The notes under the pieces were generated by a model. The model was not told the origin of the DNA. It saw nothing but the letters and a program-made list of their open reading frames with translations, and searched no databases. From contig JAKUHH010000090.1 of NCBI GenBank assembly GCA_022701365.1, forward strand, positions 687,024 to 751,023: a stretch of 64,000 nucleotides of DNA. The letters run 5' to 3'. The translations under genes and the position numbers were made by a program. Source of the DNA: Mycocentrospora acerina (Eukaryota > Ascomycota > Dothideomycetes > Pleosporales). Below are positions 33,732-46,049 of this stretch, piece after piece. Within the stretch, counting starts at the first letter, position 1. The number at the start of each line of letters is the position of its first letter.

Positions 33732-35871
33732 ATGCCCAAGACTGGGCTCTCCTTAGCTGCCATGCGATCAAGAAACGGAAAGGATGGTGCAAATGCGCCT
33801 ATGAGTCCCAAGAGCCCCAGATCCCCGAGCGATATGGATTTCGCGACACCTAATGCCTCGTTTCACAGCATCCCAGAATCACCAGCATCGCCAAAGATTC
33901 GAAAAGATTCCAAGAACATCTTCTCCAATCTCTCGGCGAATAAATCATCGACTCGATTGATCAACCAGGGAAATTCTGTTCGACAAAAGAGCTCGCCTAC
34001 ATTGTATGCAAACCCCAAGAGCGGCTCATCCACACCCGAGCTTAGCCGTCCTGTTCGAACTCCCAACTCTGATGGTGAGCTTACTCCAGATCGCATACAC
34101 CCTCCCTTGCTAAACAATGCAGACAATCGCTCTGAAATTGTGCGTCTCGATCAACAACACGAGTCCGATCTTCCAGGAGACTCTTCGAAGCGGAGTACAT
34201 CAAAACCTAAGCAGCGTGGGTTACTTTCAAGGTCAAAATCCATCAAAGGCGAGGAAAGCCCTGGCACCCGTGCAAAGTTGAACAAAGCCCCTCCGCCACA
34301 GCTATCCCCAGCCTCTGCCAACTTCACGACGAATGGAGAAGGTACCCCAATGAAGCAAGTGCCGATGGATAAAAACCAAGCCTGGCGGCCTCAGATCGGT
34401 CCCGGCAAGGCACGCACTCGATCGGCGGACCGTCATATGGGATCGCAGAATGCCGAGCAAATGTCACTAGCATCAAGCTCATACGACGAAAGAATCAGAG
34501 GCCCTGGTCTAATATCCAGCATCGGCTCAGGTGCTCGAAAAATGGGGGAGAAGATGGACAACGCTCGAAAGGGAATGTTTGGAAAACTTGGGCGAAGCTC
34601 AAGCAATCACGAAACTCAGTCGCCAGCATCAAACGAACCTTATGTGCACAGGATTATCCACACCCCACTTGTCGAGCAAACACGACTTACAAGGATATCA
34701 ACTCGTCTGGAGCAGTCGAGAGACAAGACGGAATTTTGGATGCCAGCTCTGCCCTGGCGGTGCATAGAGTACGTTTCTGCTTCTAACAGTGAAAATTGAA
34801 AGCTGACAATGAACGCTTAGCTACTTAAATATGAGAGGCTGTGAAGAAGAGGGTCTCTATCGGGTCCCAGGTAGTGCCCAACAGGTCAGATACTATGAGC
34901 GAAAGTTCGATCAAGGTAGCATCCATTTACCCAAACTACATATCGACGACTGACACCCTACAGACGGAGATATTGACCTGATCTCTGATGACAATCTAAA
35001 CGATCCCAACGTAATCGGTTCCCTCTTCAAGAACTGGCTCCGACAATTGCCTGACGAAATATTCCCAAAGGCAACTCAAGCGAGGATACAACAAGAGTGC
35101 CAGGGTGCTAAGACGACTCCGCAAATGCTCAAAGACGAACTGTCTAAGCTGCCACCATTCAACTATTACCTTCTGTTTGCAATCACCTGCCACATCAGTT
35201 TGTTGCACTCGTGCTCCGAGTTCAACAAGATGAATTACAACAATCTCTGCATTTGCTTTCAACCAGCCATTAGAATTGACGCCTTTTGCTTTCAATTCCT
35301 TATTCTGGATTGGCGAAATTGCTGGCAGGGCTGCTGGACAGAGAAGGAGTATCTGGAGGCTGAGATGGAGTTTTTGAGTGCCATAGAGGCTCAAAGACAG
35401 CAGCAACTATCTGGCCAGAACGGCCAACCCCAAGTATCCGGTAAAAACAAGGCGTCTCAACCCGCACCACCAGTTGGGCAATCTCAGAAGCCCGTCTCGA
35501 CGCGAAGCAATTCGGCAGATCAATTAAAAACTGCATCGCGGGCTCCTTCGGCAGATAGAAACGGACGCGTTACACCGCCGAACTCATCTCTATTGTCGGA
35601 AACTTCAAGTCACACCGCTCCTCGATTGCGAGGCGGCGGCCAAGTAGAGCGCGAGTCATCGACAGAGCGTACGATTTCATCTTCAGGCAGTCGAGAGCTT
35701 CCTTCGCGTGGGGTACCCTTGCGGCCCCCGCCATCAGCGGGCACAGAAGCCTCATTCAAGACGGATGACAGTGGCTTGCCCATACAAGCACATAGTCGAG
35801 GCCCGTCGGATACGCAATTTAGATTAGATCTGAGCAATCCGCCCAGCTCCCCCTTTAATATCAAGTTCTAA
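33732..35871 (+). CDS. RhoGAP domain protein
   Basis: Predicted to accelerate GTP hydrolysis by Rho-family GTPases, which control polarity and the cell wall. Exons 33732-34768, 34821-34915 and 34964-35871 give 679 residues. Residues 1-310 are Ser/Pro/basic-rich and probably disordered. The RhoGAP domain spans about 315-520: PLVEQTRLTRISTRL, then DYLNMRGCEEEGLYRVPGS with the arginine finger (Arg about 360), then VIGSLFKNWLRQLPDEIFP, LPPFNYYLLF and NKMNYNNLCICFQPA. An unusual Trp/Cys-rich patch, DWRNCWQGCWTEKEY, follows. The C-terminus is disordered (Ser/Pro/Thr). The ATG at 33732 is the first in frame. The nearest yeast paralogue cannot be decided by eye. Confidence 0.9.
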
Positions 35872-36691
35872 CAGATGGAATGGCGATGGAAGTTTTGTCA
35901 GCGTGTAGTGCTGGGTCGATGGTAAAGAAACAGCGATTAGCGACGGAGGTATTTTTGGTTTGTTACGTGTAGAAGCTGCTGCGAGGTCACGATACCTTGT
36001 CCATGATATTTCTGGACTCGTAGCAGCCGAGTTTTGTTTGTTCGCCTATTCAGTATCAGCGGTGGAGTTGGTGTGTGCATTCTTAGCTGCTTTGCCCTTG
36101 CATTCAGGCGTTAGTGTTTTTGTAGCAGGGAAGATGTAGGTAGCATGGATGGTTAGGATAGATGACTGGTGCATGTACGATTTGTCGACGTGGACACGGA
36201 GAGTAGGATCAAAGCATTGCTGTCCATCATACCCTGCTCGTGATAGCCAATGCCAACGATGCTTGAGTCAGGAATTGTGTTGAGACTTCTGAAAAACGGC
36301 AGCGGGCGCTAAATTCCAAGGACCACTCAGGAACCGCAGAACCAGTGGGATTGACTCTGGAGCCCCGGACAAGTGCACAGATCAGGGCGGTGACGTCTGC
36401 GGCTCAATCATCGCGACAGCCCACATGCCGATCTGACACGTCCACCGCTCTTGCATCTCTTACCACCACAAAGCGGACGACTGTCCCTCAGCACCTGCGT
36501 CGCGAGCATTGAGGTATTCATAGCCTCGAGCCGCTGTTGCAATCCTCGACTCATCTTCCTCATTACATCGATCTGCTCAGCGCCCATCCCTATCGCTACA
36601 CTGTAGAAGTCCTGCTGCATTTTCTGCCATTGTTTACCAGCCATCCTATTTTACGAGCCCTATTACTCGCTACTCAATTCCTCCTGTCGCC
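35872..36691. other. Intergenic region between the RhoGAP gene and GDB1
   Basis: RhoGAP 3' UTR and GDB1 promoter. No gene or repeat recognised. Confidence 0.5.
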
Positions 36692-39600
36692 ATGTCTGCA
36701 CCTCAGAAATCAGCCTCGCAGACTGTTTATCTGCTGCCACTGACGGATGCTGGCGCTCCAGACGTGCCAGGAACATACATCTACCTGCCCCCACCAACAG
36801 AGCCCGCATACAGCGTACGCTTCCAAATTCAGGGCACCAGTTCAATATGCCGTCATGGCAGTCTTTGGGTGAACATCCCCGCCAAGGGCGATAAGTTCAA
36901 GCGAGACCAGTACCGCGAGTTCAAGTAAGTACTTGCCATGTCAGATTTTGTCAAGCTGCCTCACGTTGACGCCTGCTCGCAGACTCAAGCCCGATTTCAA
37001 CGCCATTACTGAGATCGACGTCCCTATCTACGAGGCCAATGCCTTTTCTTTCTACACGACCTACACACCGCTACCGCAGTGGTCCTTCACAGACGTCGCC
37101 ACGCCTGAGCCAACACGAACGTCTACATACTACATTGATGTGTGTCCACGTCTTACACTGCAGGGCCAGCAGCTGCCCGTTGAGTCTGTTATTGTCTTCT
37201 CATGTCTGTCCAAATTCATGGGCAATTATCCCACCGACTGGGATAATCATCTTCGTGGCATCAGCCAACGCGGTTACAACATGGTGCACTTCACGCCACT
37301 CATGATCCGTGGCGACTCAAACTCGCCATACAGTATCTACGACCAGCTTCAATTCGACGATGCCGCTTTTCCCAATGGAGAGAAGGACGTCGCTCGCATG
37401 GTCGAGAAGATGCAGACTGAGTTCCACATGCTGGCTATGACTGATGTTGTTTGGAACCACACAGCCAACAACAGCAAGTGGCTTGAGGAGCACCCTGAAT
37501 CAGGTTACAATATCGACACAGCGCCTCACCTACAACCGGCTCTTGACCTTGACACGGCATTGCTCAAGTTCAGCAAATCTCTTAGCACTCATGGGTTGCC
37601 CACCAAACTTAACAGTGTAGAGGATCTCCTCAAAATAATGGAAGGCGTCAAGACCCACGTACTCAACGTGGTCAAATTATGGGAGTACTACGTTATTGAT
37701 GTTGAGCGGGACGCCAAAGCTATCGTTGAGAAGTGGGTTGCCGGCCAAGCCAAATTCCTCGATGGCAGCTTTAGTGATGCTGGGCTTCGCGGTGTTGATG
37801 TTATCAAGACCTGGCCGCTGAAACAGAAAGCTGATTGGCTTGTTGAGCATGCTCTACTCGGCGGTGATCGAATGGGTGAACGCTTCCGCCGTCGTATCGA
37901 TCCTGCCATCGGGGCTGGGCTATGCAGCGCTTTATTCGGCCGTTACGATACCCGTAATAGCAGTACTCCGGATGACAAGGCTGCGCATGAGACCTTCAAG
38001 GGCATACTGAACGAACTTAACCTTCCTTTCTACCGCGAATACGATGGAGACGCGGCTGAAATTATGGAGCAGCTCTTCAACCGAACCAAGTACGTTCGCC
38101 TTGACGACCACGGCCCAAAACTGGGTGAGATTACCGAGTCGAGCCCGCTCATTGAAACCTACTTCACTCGCCTACCGCTCAACGAGACCACCAAGAAACA
38201 CAACCCTGACGCCCTTGCGCTTGTGAACAATGGGTGGGTCTGGGCAGCCGATGCCATGAGGGACAACGCGGGACCCAAGTCTCGCGCATATTTAAGGAGA
38301 GAAGTCATCGTCTGGGGTGACTGTGTCAAGCTGCGCTACGGAGACGGCCCACAAGACAACCCATTTCTCTGGGAGCACATGGCCAAATACACTCGCCTCA
38401 TGGCCAAGTACTTCCAAGGTTTCCGCATTGACAACTGCCATTCTACACCTATGCATCTTGCGGAATATATGCTTGATCAGGCGCGATTGGTCAACCCTGA
38501 TATCTTTGTCGTTGCTGAATTGTTCTCTGGATCTGAAGAAATGGATTTCAAGTTCGTCATGCGCCTTGGAATTAGTGCGCTCATTCGAGAGGGTATGCAA
38601 GCATGGAGCACACAAGAGCTGAGCAGGCTTGTCCATCGTCACGGTGGTGTACCAATTGGCAGTTTCGACACCGACGAGGTGCTCAATGCTGATCATACAG
38701 TTGATGCGGCGAGTGACAACGGATCAAAAATTCGTCCGGTCATCAAAAAGATTAAGCCCAGCCCCGTTCATGCACTCTTTATGGATTGCACGCACGACAA
38801 TGAGACACCTGCTCAGAAACGAGATGCTCGCGACACGTTACCTAGTGCTGCTCTTGTAGCCATGTGTTCTTGCGCTACCGGCAGCGTGTTTGGCTTTGAT
38901 GAAGTCTATCCTGAATTGATCGAGCTTGTCCACGAGAAAAGGCTCTATTCCTCAAACAATTCCACTGGTGGGCTAATCAAGGCACAAGCCGGTGAAGGTG
39001 GCATTGGAGGTATCAGGAAAATTATCAATGAGATCCATGTCAAGATGGGCAAGGAAGCGTACAATGAGACGTTTATTCACCATGATGGAGAATACATTAC
39101 AGTTCAGCGTGTTAACCCCCATACCCGGAAAGGATACTTTTTGATTGCTCATACTGCCTTCCCTGGATACGGCAGCGGGAATGGTGGCTTCGGCAAGACC
39201 AAACTGCCTGGGACAAATGCCAAGCTCATCGGAGCGTGGAATTTGGAAGTTGACAACAGCACGGAGACGAGAGCTAAGATTATCGGTGACAAGACGACGC
39301 TTCGTGGCTTACCCAGTCGTACTAAAGAGCTTGGAGATGTGGGTATTGAGTTGGTCGATGACACAACAATAATCAGCATTCCCGACGAGTTCCCTCCCGG
39401 CAGTATTGCTCTCTTTGAGACCTGGATGCCCAGCGCGGAGCATGCTGATGGTCTTGACAAGCTTGCCACCAGCGGTGCACGAGCAGCCTTCAAAGACGTC
39501 GACTTGTCCGACCTAAATTTCATCCTGTACAGGTGTGATCCGGAAGAGAAGGACGCGTCGGATGGCAGGGATGGGACATACAACATTCCTGGTCACGGCA

Positions 39601-41426
39601 CCCTCGTGTATGCCGGTTTGCAGGGCTGGTGGAGTGTACTCCGCGATATTGTCAACGAGAATAATCTTGGCCACCCTCTTTGTGACCACCTTCGACAAGG
39701 GCAATGGGCACTGGATTACTGCGTCGGTAGACTTGAACGAATTTCCGAGAAGTACAACGGCATCACGGGCCCCGCCAAATGGCTGAAGGAGCGATTCGAT
39801 GCTATCCGCAAGCTACCCAGCTTTTTGCTTCCCCGTTACTTCGCGCTCGTTATGCAAACCGCCTACAACGCTGCAGTGGATCGGTCGATTGAGCTCATGG
39901 GAGAAAATATCCGCACTGGCCAACAGTTTCTGAAGAGTCTTGCGTTAGTTAGCGTACAGGTCACAGGTTACGTGAAGAGCGCCTCTCTCTGGCCAGAAAA
40001 GAGTGTACCTAGCATGGCTGCTGGCCTTCCTCACTTTTCCCATGATTGGGCTCGTTGCTGGGGTCGTGACATCACCATCTCTGCCCGTGGTTTGTACATG
40101 GGAACTGGAAGATATGATGATGCCAAGGAGCACATTTTGTGCTTCGCCAGTGTCCTGAAGCATGGTATGGTCCCCAACCTTTTAAGCAGCGGCAAGCTTC
40201 CCCGATATAACTCTCGGGACTCGATCTGGTGGTGTCTCCAAAACATCCAGGACTACACCAAGATTATTCCTAATGGTCTGGATCTCCTTCAAGACGAAGT
40301 CAAGAGACGATTCCTTCCTTATGATGATACATGGTTCCCCCACGACGACAAGCGCGCGTACTCTGTGTCCTCGACTATCGAGGATGTTATCCAGGAATCA
40401 TTGCAACGTCACGCTTCTGGAATAGAGTTCCGCGAGTACGATGCTGGGCCCAATATTGACAGTCAAATGAAGTCGGAGGGCTTCGATATTAAGATCTGGA
40501 CAGACTGGGAGACTGGCCTCATTTTTGGTGGAAACCAGTTCAATTGCGGTACTTGGATGGACAAGATGGGCGAGAGCGAAAAGGCTGGCAGCAAGGGTGT
40601 TCCTGGCACGCCTCGTGATGGTGCACCAGTGGAGATGATCGGTATGCTGTACAGTGCTGTTCGCTGGTGCGCAGATTTGCATGAACAAGGACGTTTTAAA
40701 TACGAGGGCGTCACATTGCCTGATGGCAAGGAGACGATCACCTACAAGGCCTGGGCGGACAAGATCAAGGCGAATTTTGAGCGGACTTTCTATGTTCCTC
40801 GTACACCAGAGGAGGATGGTGATTATGACGTTAATCCCAAGGTCATCAACCGTCGTGGTATCTACAAAGATCTGTACCGCTCTGGCAAAGAGTATGAGGA
40901 CTACCAACTCCGCCCGAACTTCCCTGTTGCAATGGCCGTTGCACCGGACCTATTCGACCCCGATCACGCCCTCCACGCTCTTCAGATGGCTGACAGGGTC
41001 CTTCTCGGGCCTCAGGGTATGAAGACTCTTGATCCCTCCGATCTCAACTACCGCGGTTACTACATCAACAGCGAAGACTCGACCGATTTCCACACTTCCA
41101 AGGGCCGCAACTACCACCAAGGCCCTGAGTGGGTTTGGCCAACGGGATTCTTCCTCCGCGCTCTTCTCAAGTTTGATCTCAAGCGTCGAAAGACGCCTGA
41201 GGAGCGTGTTGAGAGCTACCAGCAGGTGACAAGGAGATTGGCGGGATGCATGAAGGCAATTCAAGAATCTCCTTGGGCTGGACTCACGGAGCTTACACAG
41301 AAGGATGGAGATTTCTGTGGAGACTCGTGCCCAACGCAATCATGGTCTGCTAGTTGCATCATCGATTTGTTTCAGGACGCGCGGGAGTACGAGATTGAGG
41401 AGGCGGCGTCATCAAAGTCGTCATAG
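36692..41426 (+). CDS. GDB1: Glycogen debranching enzyme (4-alpha-glucanotransferase / amylo-1,6-glucosidase)
   Basis: Bifunctional cytosolic enzyme. The N-terminal half moves a maltotriosyl group from a branch to a main chain; the C-terminal half hydrolyses the remaining alpha-1,6 glucose. Exons 36692-36924 and 36983-41426 (58-nt intron, GTAAGT donor) give 1558 residues, close to yeast Gdb1 (1536). The GH13-type half includes LSKFMGNYPTDWDNHLRG, the TDVVWNHTANNS region, the nucleophile in GFRIDNCHSTP (about residue 560) and the acid in VVAELFSGSEEMD (about 590). The GH133-type C-terminal half includes PHFSHDWARCWGRDI, NCGTWMDKMGES and EWVWPTGFFLRALLKFD. It ends in a Ser-rich tail. This is the longest and least ambiguous reading frame in the window. 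Confidence 0.97.
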
Positions 41427-41499
41427 TGACTCTGAGGCAAAAAGGCGAGGCTAGCTGACTTGTGCCGGTTGAGTTAAAATGGTTCTTGTGAGGAAATGA

Positions 41500-41512
41500 G
41501 GGGGGGGGGGGG
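41500..41512 (+). repeat. Poly-G tract (13 G)
   Basis: Uninterrupted run of 13 G about 75 bases after the GDB1 stop codon. Confidence 0.9.
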
Positions 41513-42292
41513 ACAGATACCGCCATGATACCTAGTAAATCCTAATTGGCTTTCCATTTTTAATACTGTTGCTACGAAGATGATATGTATGCGCTGAGAT
41601 TATGAATATTGAAAACAAGGAATGTTAAAAGAAGACGATGCAGTGTGAATTTATCATGGGTTGGCATTATTGCATTTACGAATTGCACCACTGAGTGAAA
41701 CGCTCTTGTGGACGTCAGCACCTATGGATTTCAATCTGAACATATACTCGTTGGGGTTCTCTTCCTCTCCATCCACGAGCCTGGCACACTACCAGCTGGC
41801 CAGCAGGCGCTACTAGCTGGCGATGAAAGTTGATGGAGAATTTTTTGACAGTTCAAAGATGTAAGACTTTCACCACCTGGTCTAATTGTGCTCTTTTTTC
41901 CTTCTCAATAAGCCTGTCTGCCATCTTCACGCATACACGGCAGCTTAGAATCCATACAATCTGCACATGTTGCTTGTAGTGACCGCTCATCAATATATTA
42001 CGCTAATCTATCACATGTATTTAGTTAGGATCTGGTAGATAGTACAGCAAACGAACATGGCGACTGCCGACTGGACTGGCACGGATTTAAAAAAAATTCC
42101 TCCTTCGCAGTCGTCCTGTACAACATTTATAACAGAGTCTTAATGATAATCGTGAACCTTTGACAGATAGATATCTTTGATGTTGGAGTTCAATCTTTTT
42201 CTTCTTTGCATGAGCTCGTATGGGTGGGGATAGATGTATGAATTAAATGATGTGTAAAGTCTTTCTCTGGGGATTGAGTCGGTTAGAGCCCA

Positions 42293-42312
42293 GGGGGGGG
42301 GGGGGGGGGGGG
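42293..42312 (+). repeat. Poly-G tract (20 G)
   Basis: Uninterrupted run of 20 G in an otherwise AT-rich spacer. The exact length is unreliable for most sequencing methods. Confidence 0.85.
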
Positions 42313-42759
42313 TTACCGAAAGCGATCAATACTATATGTATTTGTGATGATATCATTGCAAGCCTCACTATGGGAACTTGCAACCCCCCTTCAAAATTAA
42401 GGCTAAGAATCGGAGTGGAGAGCGAGGTGGAGGGGGGCGTGCGTGTATGTAATTTAAAAAAATTGGTCAGTAAAAGGTATGTACTTTGGCTGTTCGTTAA
42501 GTTCAACAAAATTCATACAAAGCAAATTAGCGTTCAGGCTTCAAGAGAATAAGAGCCTCAGCCTAGAAATATATATAGAGCCGATGCCGACTCGACGTGA
42601 CAGTGACGCAGATCAACACAATTATCAAAAAAGTGAGCATAGCGTGGACAGTGGCATGTCAACATGAACTAAATCAACGCACAGTATTCATTTTTGGGCA
42701 CATTAAGCCATGAAAACAAAGCATCTCGTATCCTGTAGCCCTTGATTTCAACGCACAAC

Positions 42760-44381
42760 TTACTGCGCCAACTGCAAGCCACGCAGCGAAATGCTCACCC
42801 TGGCTGTCACCCCATTGCCCACGTCGAACGCGTCTGCCAAGCCCAGTTCCGGAGCATTAAGTACGTCCTGGAAGGGAATTTCGACCGCGCCCGTCTCGGC
42901 CGTCTTGTTGAGCAGTGAGATGCGGAAGTTTGCGGGGTTGCCTGCCATTTCCCTGGTAATGGGGATGCGGAACGCTTGGTCAAAGGAAGGGTTGAAAATG
43001 TCTGTTCCGGGCGTGTATGTTTTGGCTGCGGTGCTGAACTCGCTTGTGCCCCATGTTACTTTGACGCTGGGATTGAGGTCTTCACGCTGGCCCTGGAGGT
43101 TTAGGACGCTGGCGACTAGCACTGTGGCGAGCCCGCAAATCTGACCGTCGCCAGTGCTGTTCGAGGCGGACAGGGCGGAGGGCTCCGTGACAAAGTTGTA
43201 GAATTGTGCGTGTACGGTTACTCGCGCGTCGGTTGGTTCGCCCTCGTGAGTGAGGGCCAGCTCGTGGGAGCCGCCAGCAAGGAGGATGTCCTTGACAGAG
43301 ATGGAGCCGACGCCGATATCGTCGTCACCACCGAGGTCGTCATCCTGGACGTCAAGAGATATGACCTGCTCGTAGTCTGTGATGAGGAAGTCGTGCGTTT
43401 CATTCCATTCTGGGTCATGGTCGTTTTTGCGGGTTGTGGTGCGCCATTCCGTCTCAGCACCGACATTGACTTTGCAGTAGCAGTCGGGCACATCTTTGAT
43501 GATTTTAGACAGGAATCGCTTCGCGCCACTCTTTTTCGGGCCTGTAACACCCACAGCCTTTTGGATGGTAAGACGGAGCATGCCGAGATGGGGCTGATAC
43601 GTCTTGAAATAGTCGTTTGAGGCATCGAGCTTGACCAGGAAGCGGTTGGGAAGCACAGCCATGGAAGCAATAATGTCGAGGATAGTCTTACGGACAACCT
43701 TTGCAACTAGGAAGCAGTCGGCAATGTTGGCGGCATTGGTAAAGTCAAGTTTAAGCTCTGGAGGGTTGATGAAAGCAACTTGCGCAGCTCCGATCTAATT
43801 TCCGTGTCAGCGTACAGGTATTTCCAAATCTATCGTTTAGAATATGTTCTTACCAGAGGAATGACATTTGTCAACGGACCGAGCAAGACGGAGAGCCTGC
43901 CCTTGAGGTGAATATGTTCAATACCCTGTCATTCAGTCAGTCATCTGCAGACAGAAAATTACAACTAGATTCTAATAGAAATCATACAATTTTAGGGACC
44001 ATGCTACCGTCGAGTTCAATATCGCTCTGGCCCTCCCAAATCAAGTCCATGTCTAGCTTGATCCCCCCGCTGGGGGTCTTATGGGTGTCCACAGCAGAAA
44101 CTCGAATGGGCACCGGGCCCAAATCAAGCTTGACAAACCGCAGCGAAGAAAGCGGACCTGGGAGTGTGGACGCGAGAATTGGCTCTACAATCTCTTTTGC
44201 CATTCTGCTGCCCGCAACGTTGATGTTGGGCCATAGCTGAGCGATGATGTCATTGAGGAATCCTGTGGGATGTTTTAGTTTGAGCTCCAGGCTGTGGGAA
44301 CTCACACACGTGTGATGATGGTGTCTGACCTGCGGATTCAGTGCCTCCAGAGGCTGTCAGCGTGTCAACTAGGGATGCCAT
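42760..44381 (-). CDS. SMP and tandem C2 domain protein (tricalbin/extended-synaptotagmin-like)
   Basis: Predicted lipid-transfer or membrane-contact protein. Exons 44381-44330, 44262-43988, 43925-43854 and 43794-42760 (introns 59-67 nt) give 477 residues. An SMP-like domain spans about 18-225: GFLNDIIAQLWPNINVAG, AKEIVEPILAS, DMDLIWEGQSDIEL, LKGRLSVLLGPL and INPPELKLDF are its usual landmarks. The first C2 domain follows at about 240-350 (RLTIQKAVGVTG, DPEWNE, ISLDVQDDDLGGDDDIG, with the Asp residues expected for Ca2+ binding). A second C2-like domain spans about 360-475. No N-terminal hydrophobic hairpin is visible, unlike tricalbins, so it may be soluble or recruited. The start at 44381 lies just downstream of a TGTGTA repeat; a missed upstream exon cannot be excluded. 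Confidence 0.85.
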
Positions 44382-46049
44382 GATGCGTATGTGTATGTGT
44401 ATGTGTATGAGTGTGCAAGTGTGAATGAGTTTACGCGGCAGCAGAGAGCTAGATAGAGGATTGGTATAAATATGGGGCTAGCTGAATGAATCAAGCAAGT
44501 TACCCTTTAAGACCAAGTGAGATGTGATACAAGTTATGCGTTCACAAGAGGGGTAGTATGGAGCTCCAGACACGGTAATCGCAAGGGTTCAAGTCGACTC
44601 CTGCCTTGACAACAGACCAGAACTACCTGCTCGAGACATGAAAAAAAAACGCGTTATTTTCCAATGCAATGACGCTCAAGCGGCAAATCAAGACGTCACT
44701 TGTTTCAACAGTGGACTTGGTTGCCCATGGAATCTTGGACAAACTTACAGGATGTGGTACCCCGCGGGGTTGGCCCCTCCGCCGCTGACATACAACACAC
44801 ACCGCCCGGCGCATGCATGGACACGCAAGTCTTGGCTCGATCGTGTCTGTCCAATTGATCCACGTGTAGGTTTCCTGCTTCAAGAGGCAGTAGAGCTAGG
44901 TTCCGATCGAATGAAATAAAATGTGGCTTGCTTACAATGGGCCTGGTTGTGATTGATGCCAAGAGAACGCGTGAGGTCTTCTTTATGATATCTGTCCACA
45001 TCTTTGAAAAGTCAAGAGATTTCCCCCGTAGTAAACCATAGCCACTTACCTTTTGCAGTACCTGCATGTATCAGTTATTCTTCAGGCCTGACAAGTCATT
45101 GCTTGCTCCGTGAACCTCCTCCATAACAACATGCTTGAGGTAATCATCACGCTCATGTGGAAGCCCGTGTGTAGTAATAAGTTTTTTTTTAAACATTCAG
45201 TGTATATTAAACATAAAATCAAGATAACTACATTGTAACCTATTCCAAATCGTTTCCACATTGACCATCATTATCATCGTTCATACCTCGTTGCTCATGA
45301 ACACTGCACTCCTCCTAACCAACAATTAAAAAGAACAAATTACAAAACTCCAACACCAACGCAGCAAGGGGTAGTCCATAAGTCCAAACGCGATACGTAA
45401 CAAGGCGCTAAATGAACAACAGGATGTCTAGACCATTTCCCTCTCTCTAGACAGTGGAAGGTAGAAATATGCCAAACACCCACCAGGTTACGAAGCAAGA
45501 GGACGAAATCGAACAGAAAGACAAAAGACCCTTCTTCGAACAAGGCTAATGACGAACGTGCCAACTGAAAATCCAAAGTATATAAATAACCAGAACATCC
45601 AAGAGGCGATTACACACTGCAAGGCAGCAAGTCTGGAGGTACCAGAAAACAAAACAAAACGGAAGAACAAACAGCGCTTTCAAGTGCTCTGATGTAAGGA
45701 ATATTCGTACGTCGCAACCAAATGATACATCCGTAGTGAGATCGTAGTTCTGATGAAGAGCGACACACCGCATCCTACGAAGGCCATAGCAATGCTGGAC
45801 ATGTAGGAAGAAGAGCAAGCTTTGAGAAAAGCAGGGCTCGGCAGACGACACATCAAAGGAGTTATGGCCTTATGAAAGGACTGTCATTCTTTGACGGCAG
45901 TTTATTGGATTGCACCGTCTGGCAAGTTGCCAGTGTGCGTTCTTGGCTCGATCCAACTCTACTTTCAGCACCGCAATCACCATGTCCGCAATATGCATGA
46001 CATGGATCCAACGGGACAAAATATGTGATGACTTTAGAAAAAAAGATCT
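44382..46049. other. Intergenic region
   Basis: 1.7 kb holding the promoter of the SMP-C2 gene and the 3' flank of the ubiquitin-like-domain gene. A (TGTGTA) array lies at 44385-44410. No gene recognised; small open frames show no family signature. Confidence 0.5.

Larger units (their letters stand above)
41427..42759. other. Convergent intergenic region with poly-G tracts
   Basis: 1.3 kb between two genes ending toward each other. AT-rich overall but contains two long G homopolymers (13 and 20 bases). No gene recognised. Confidence 0.55.

Noticed and set aside
44585..44625. A GGTTCAAGTCGACTCC stretch like a tRNA B box
   Set aside because: No A box, no acceptor or anticodon stem could be folded around it.
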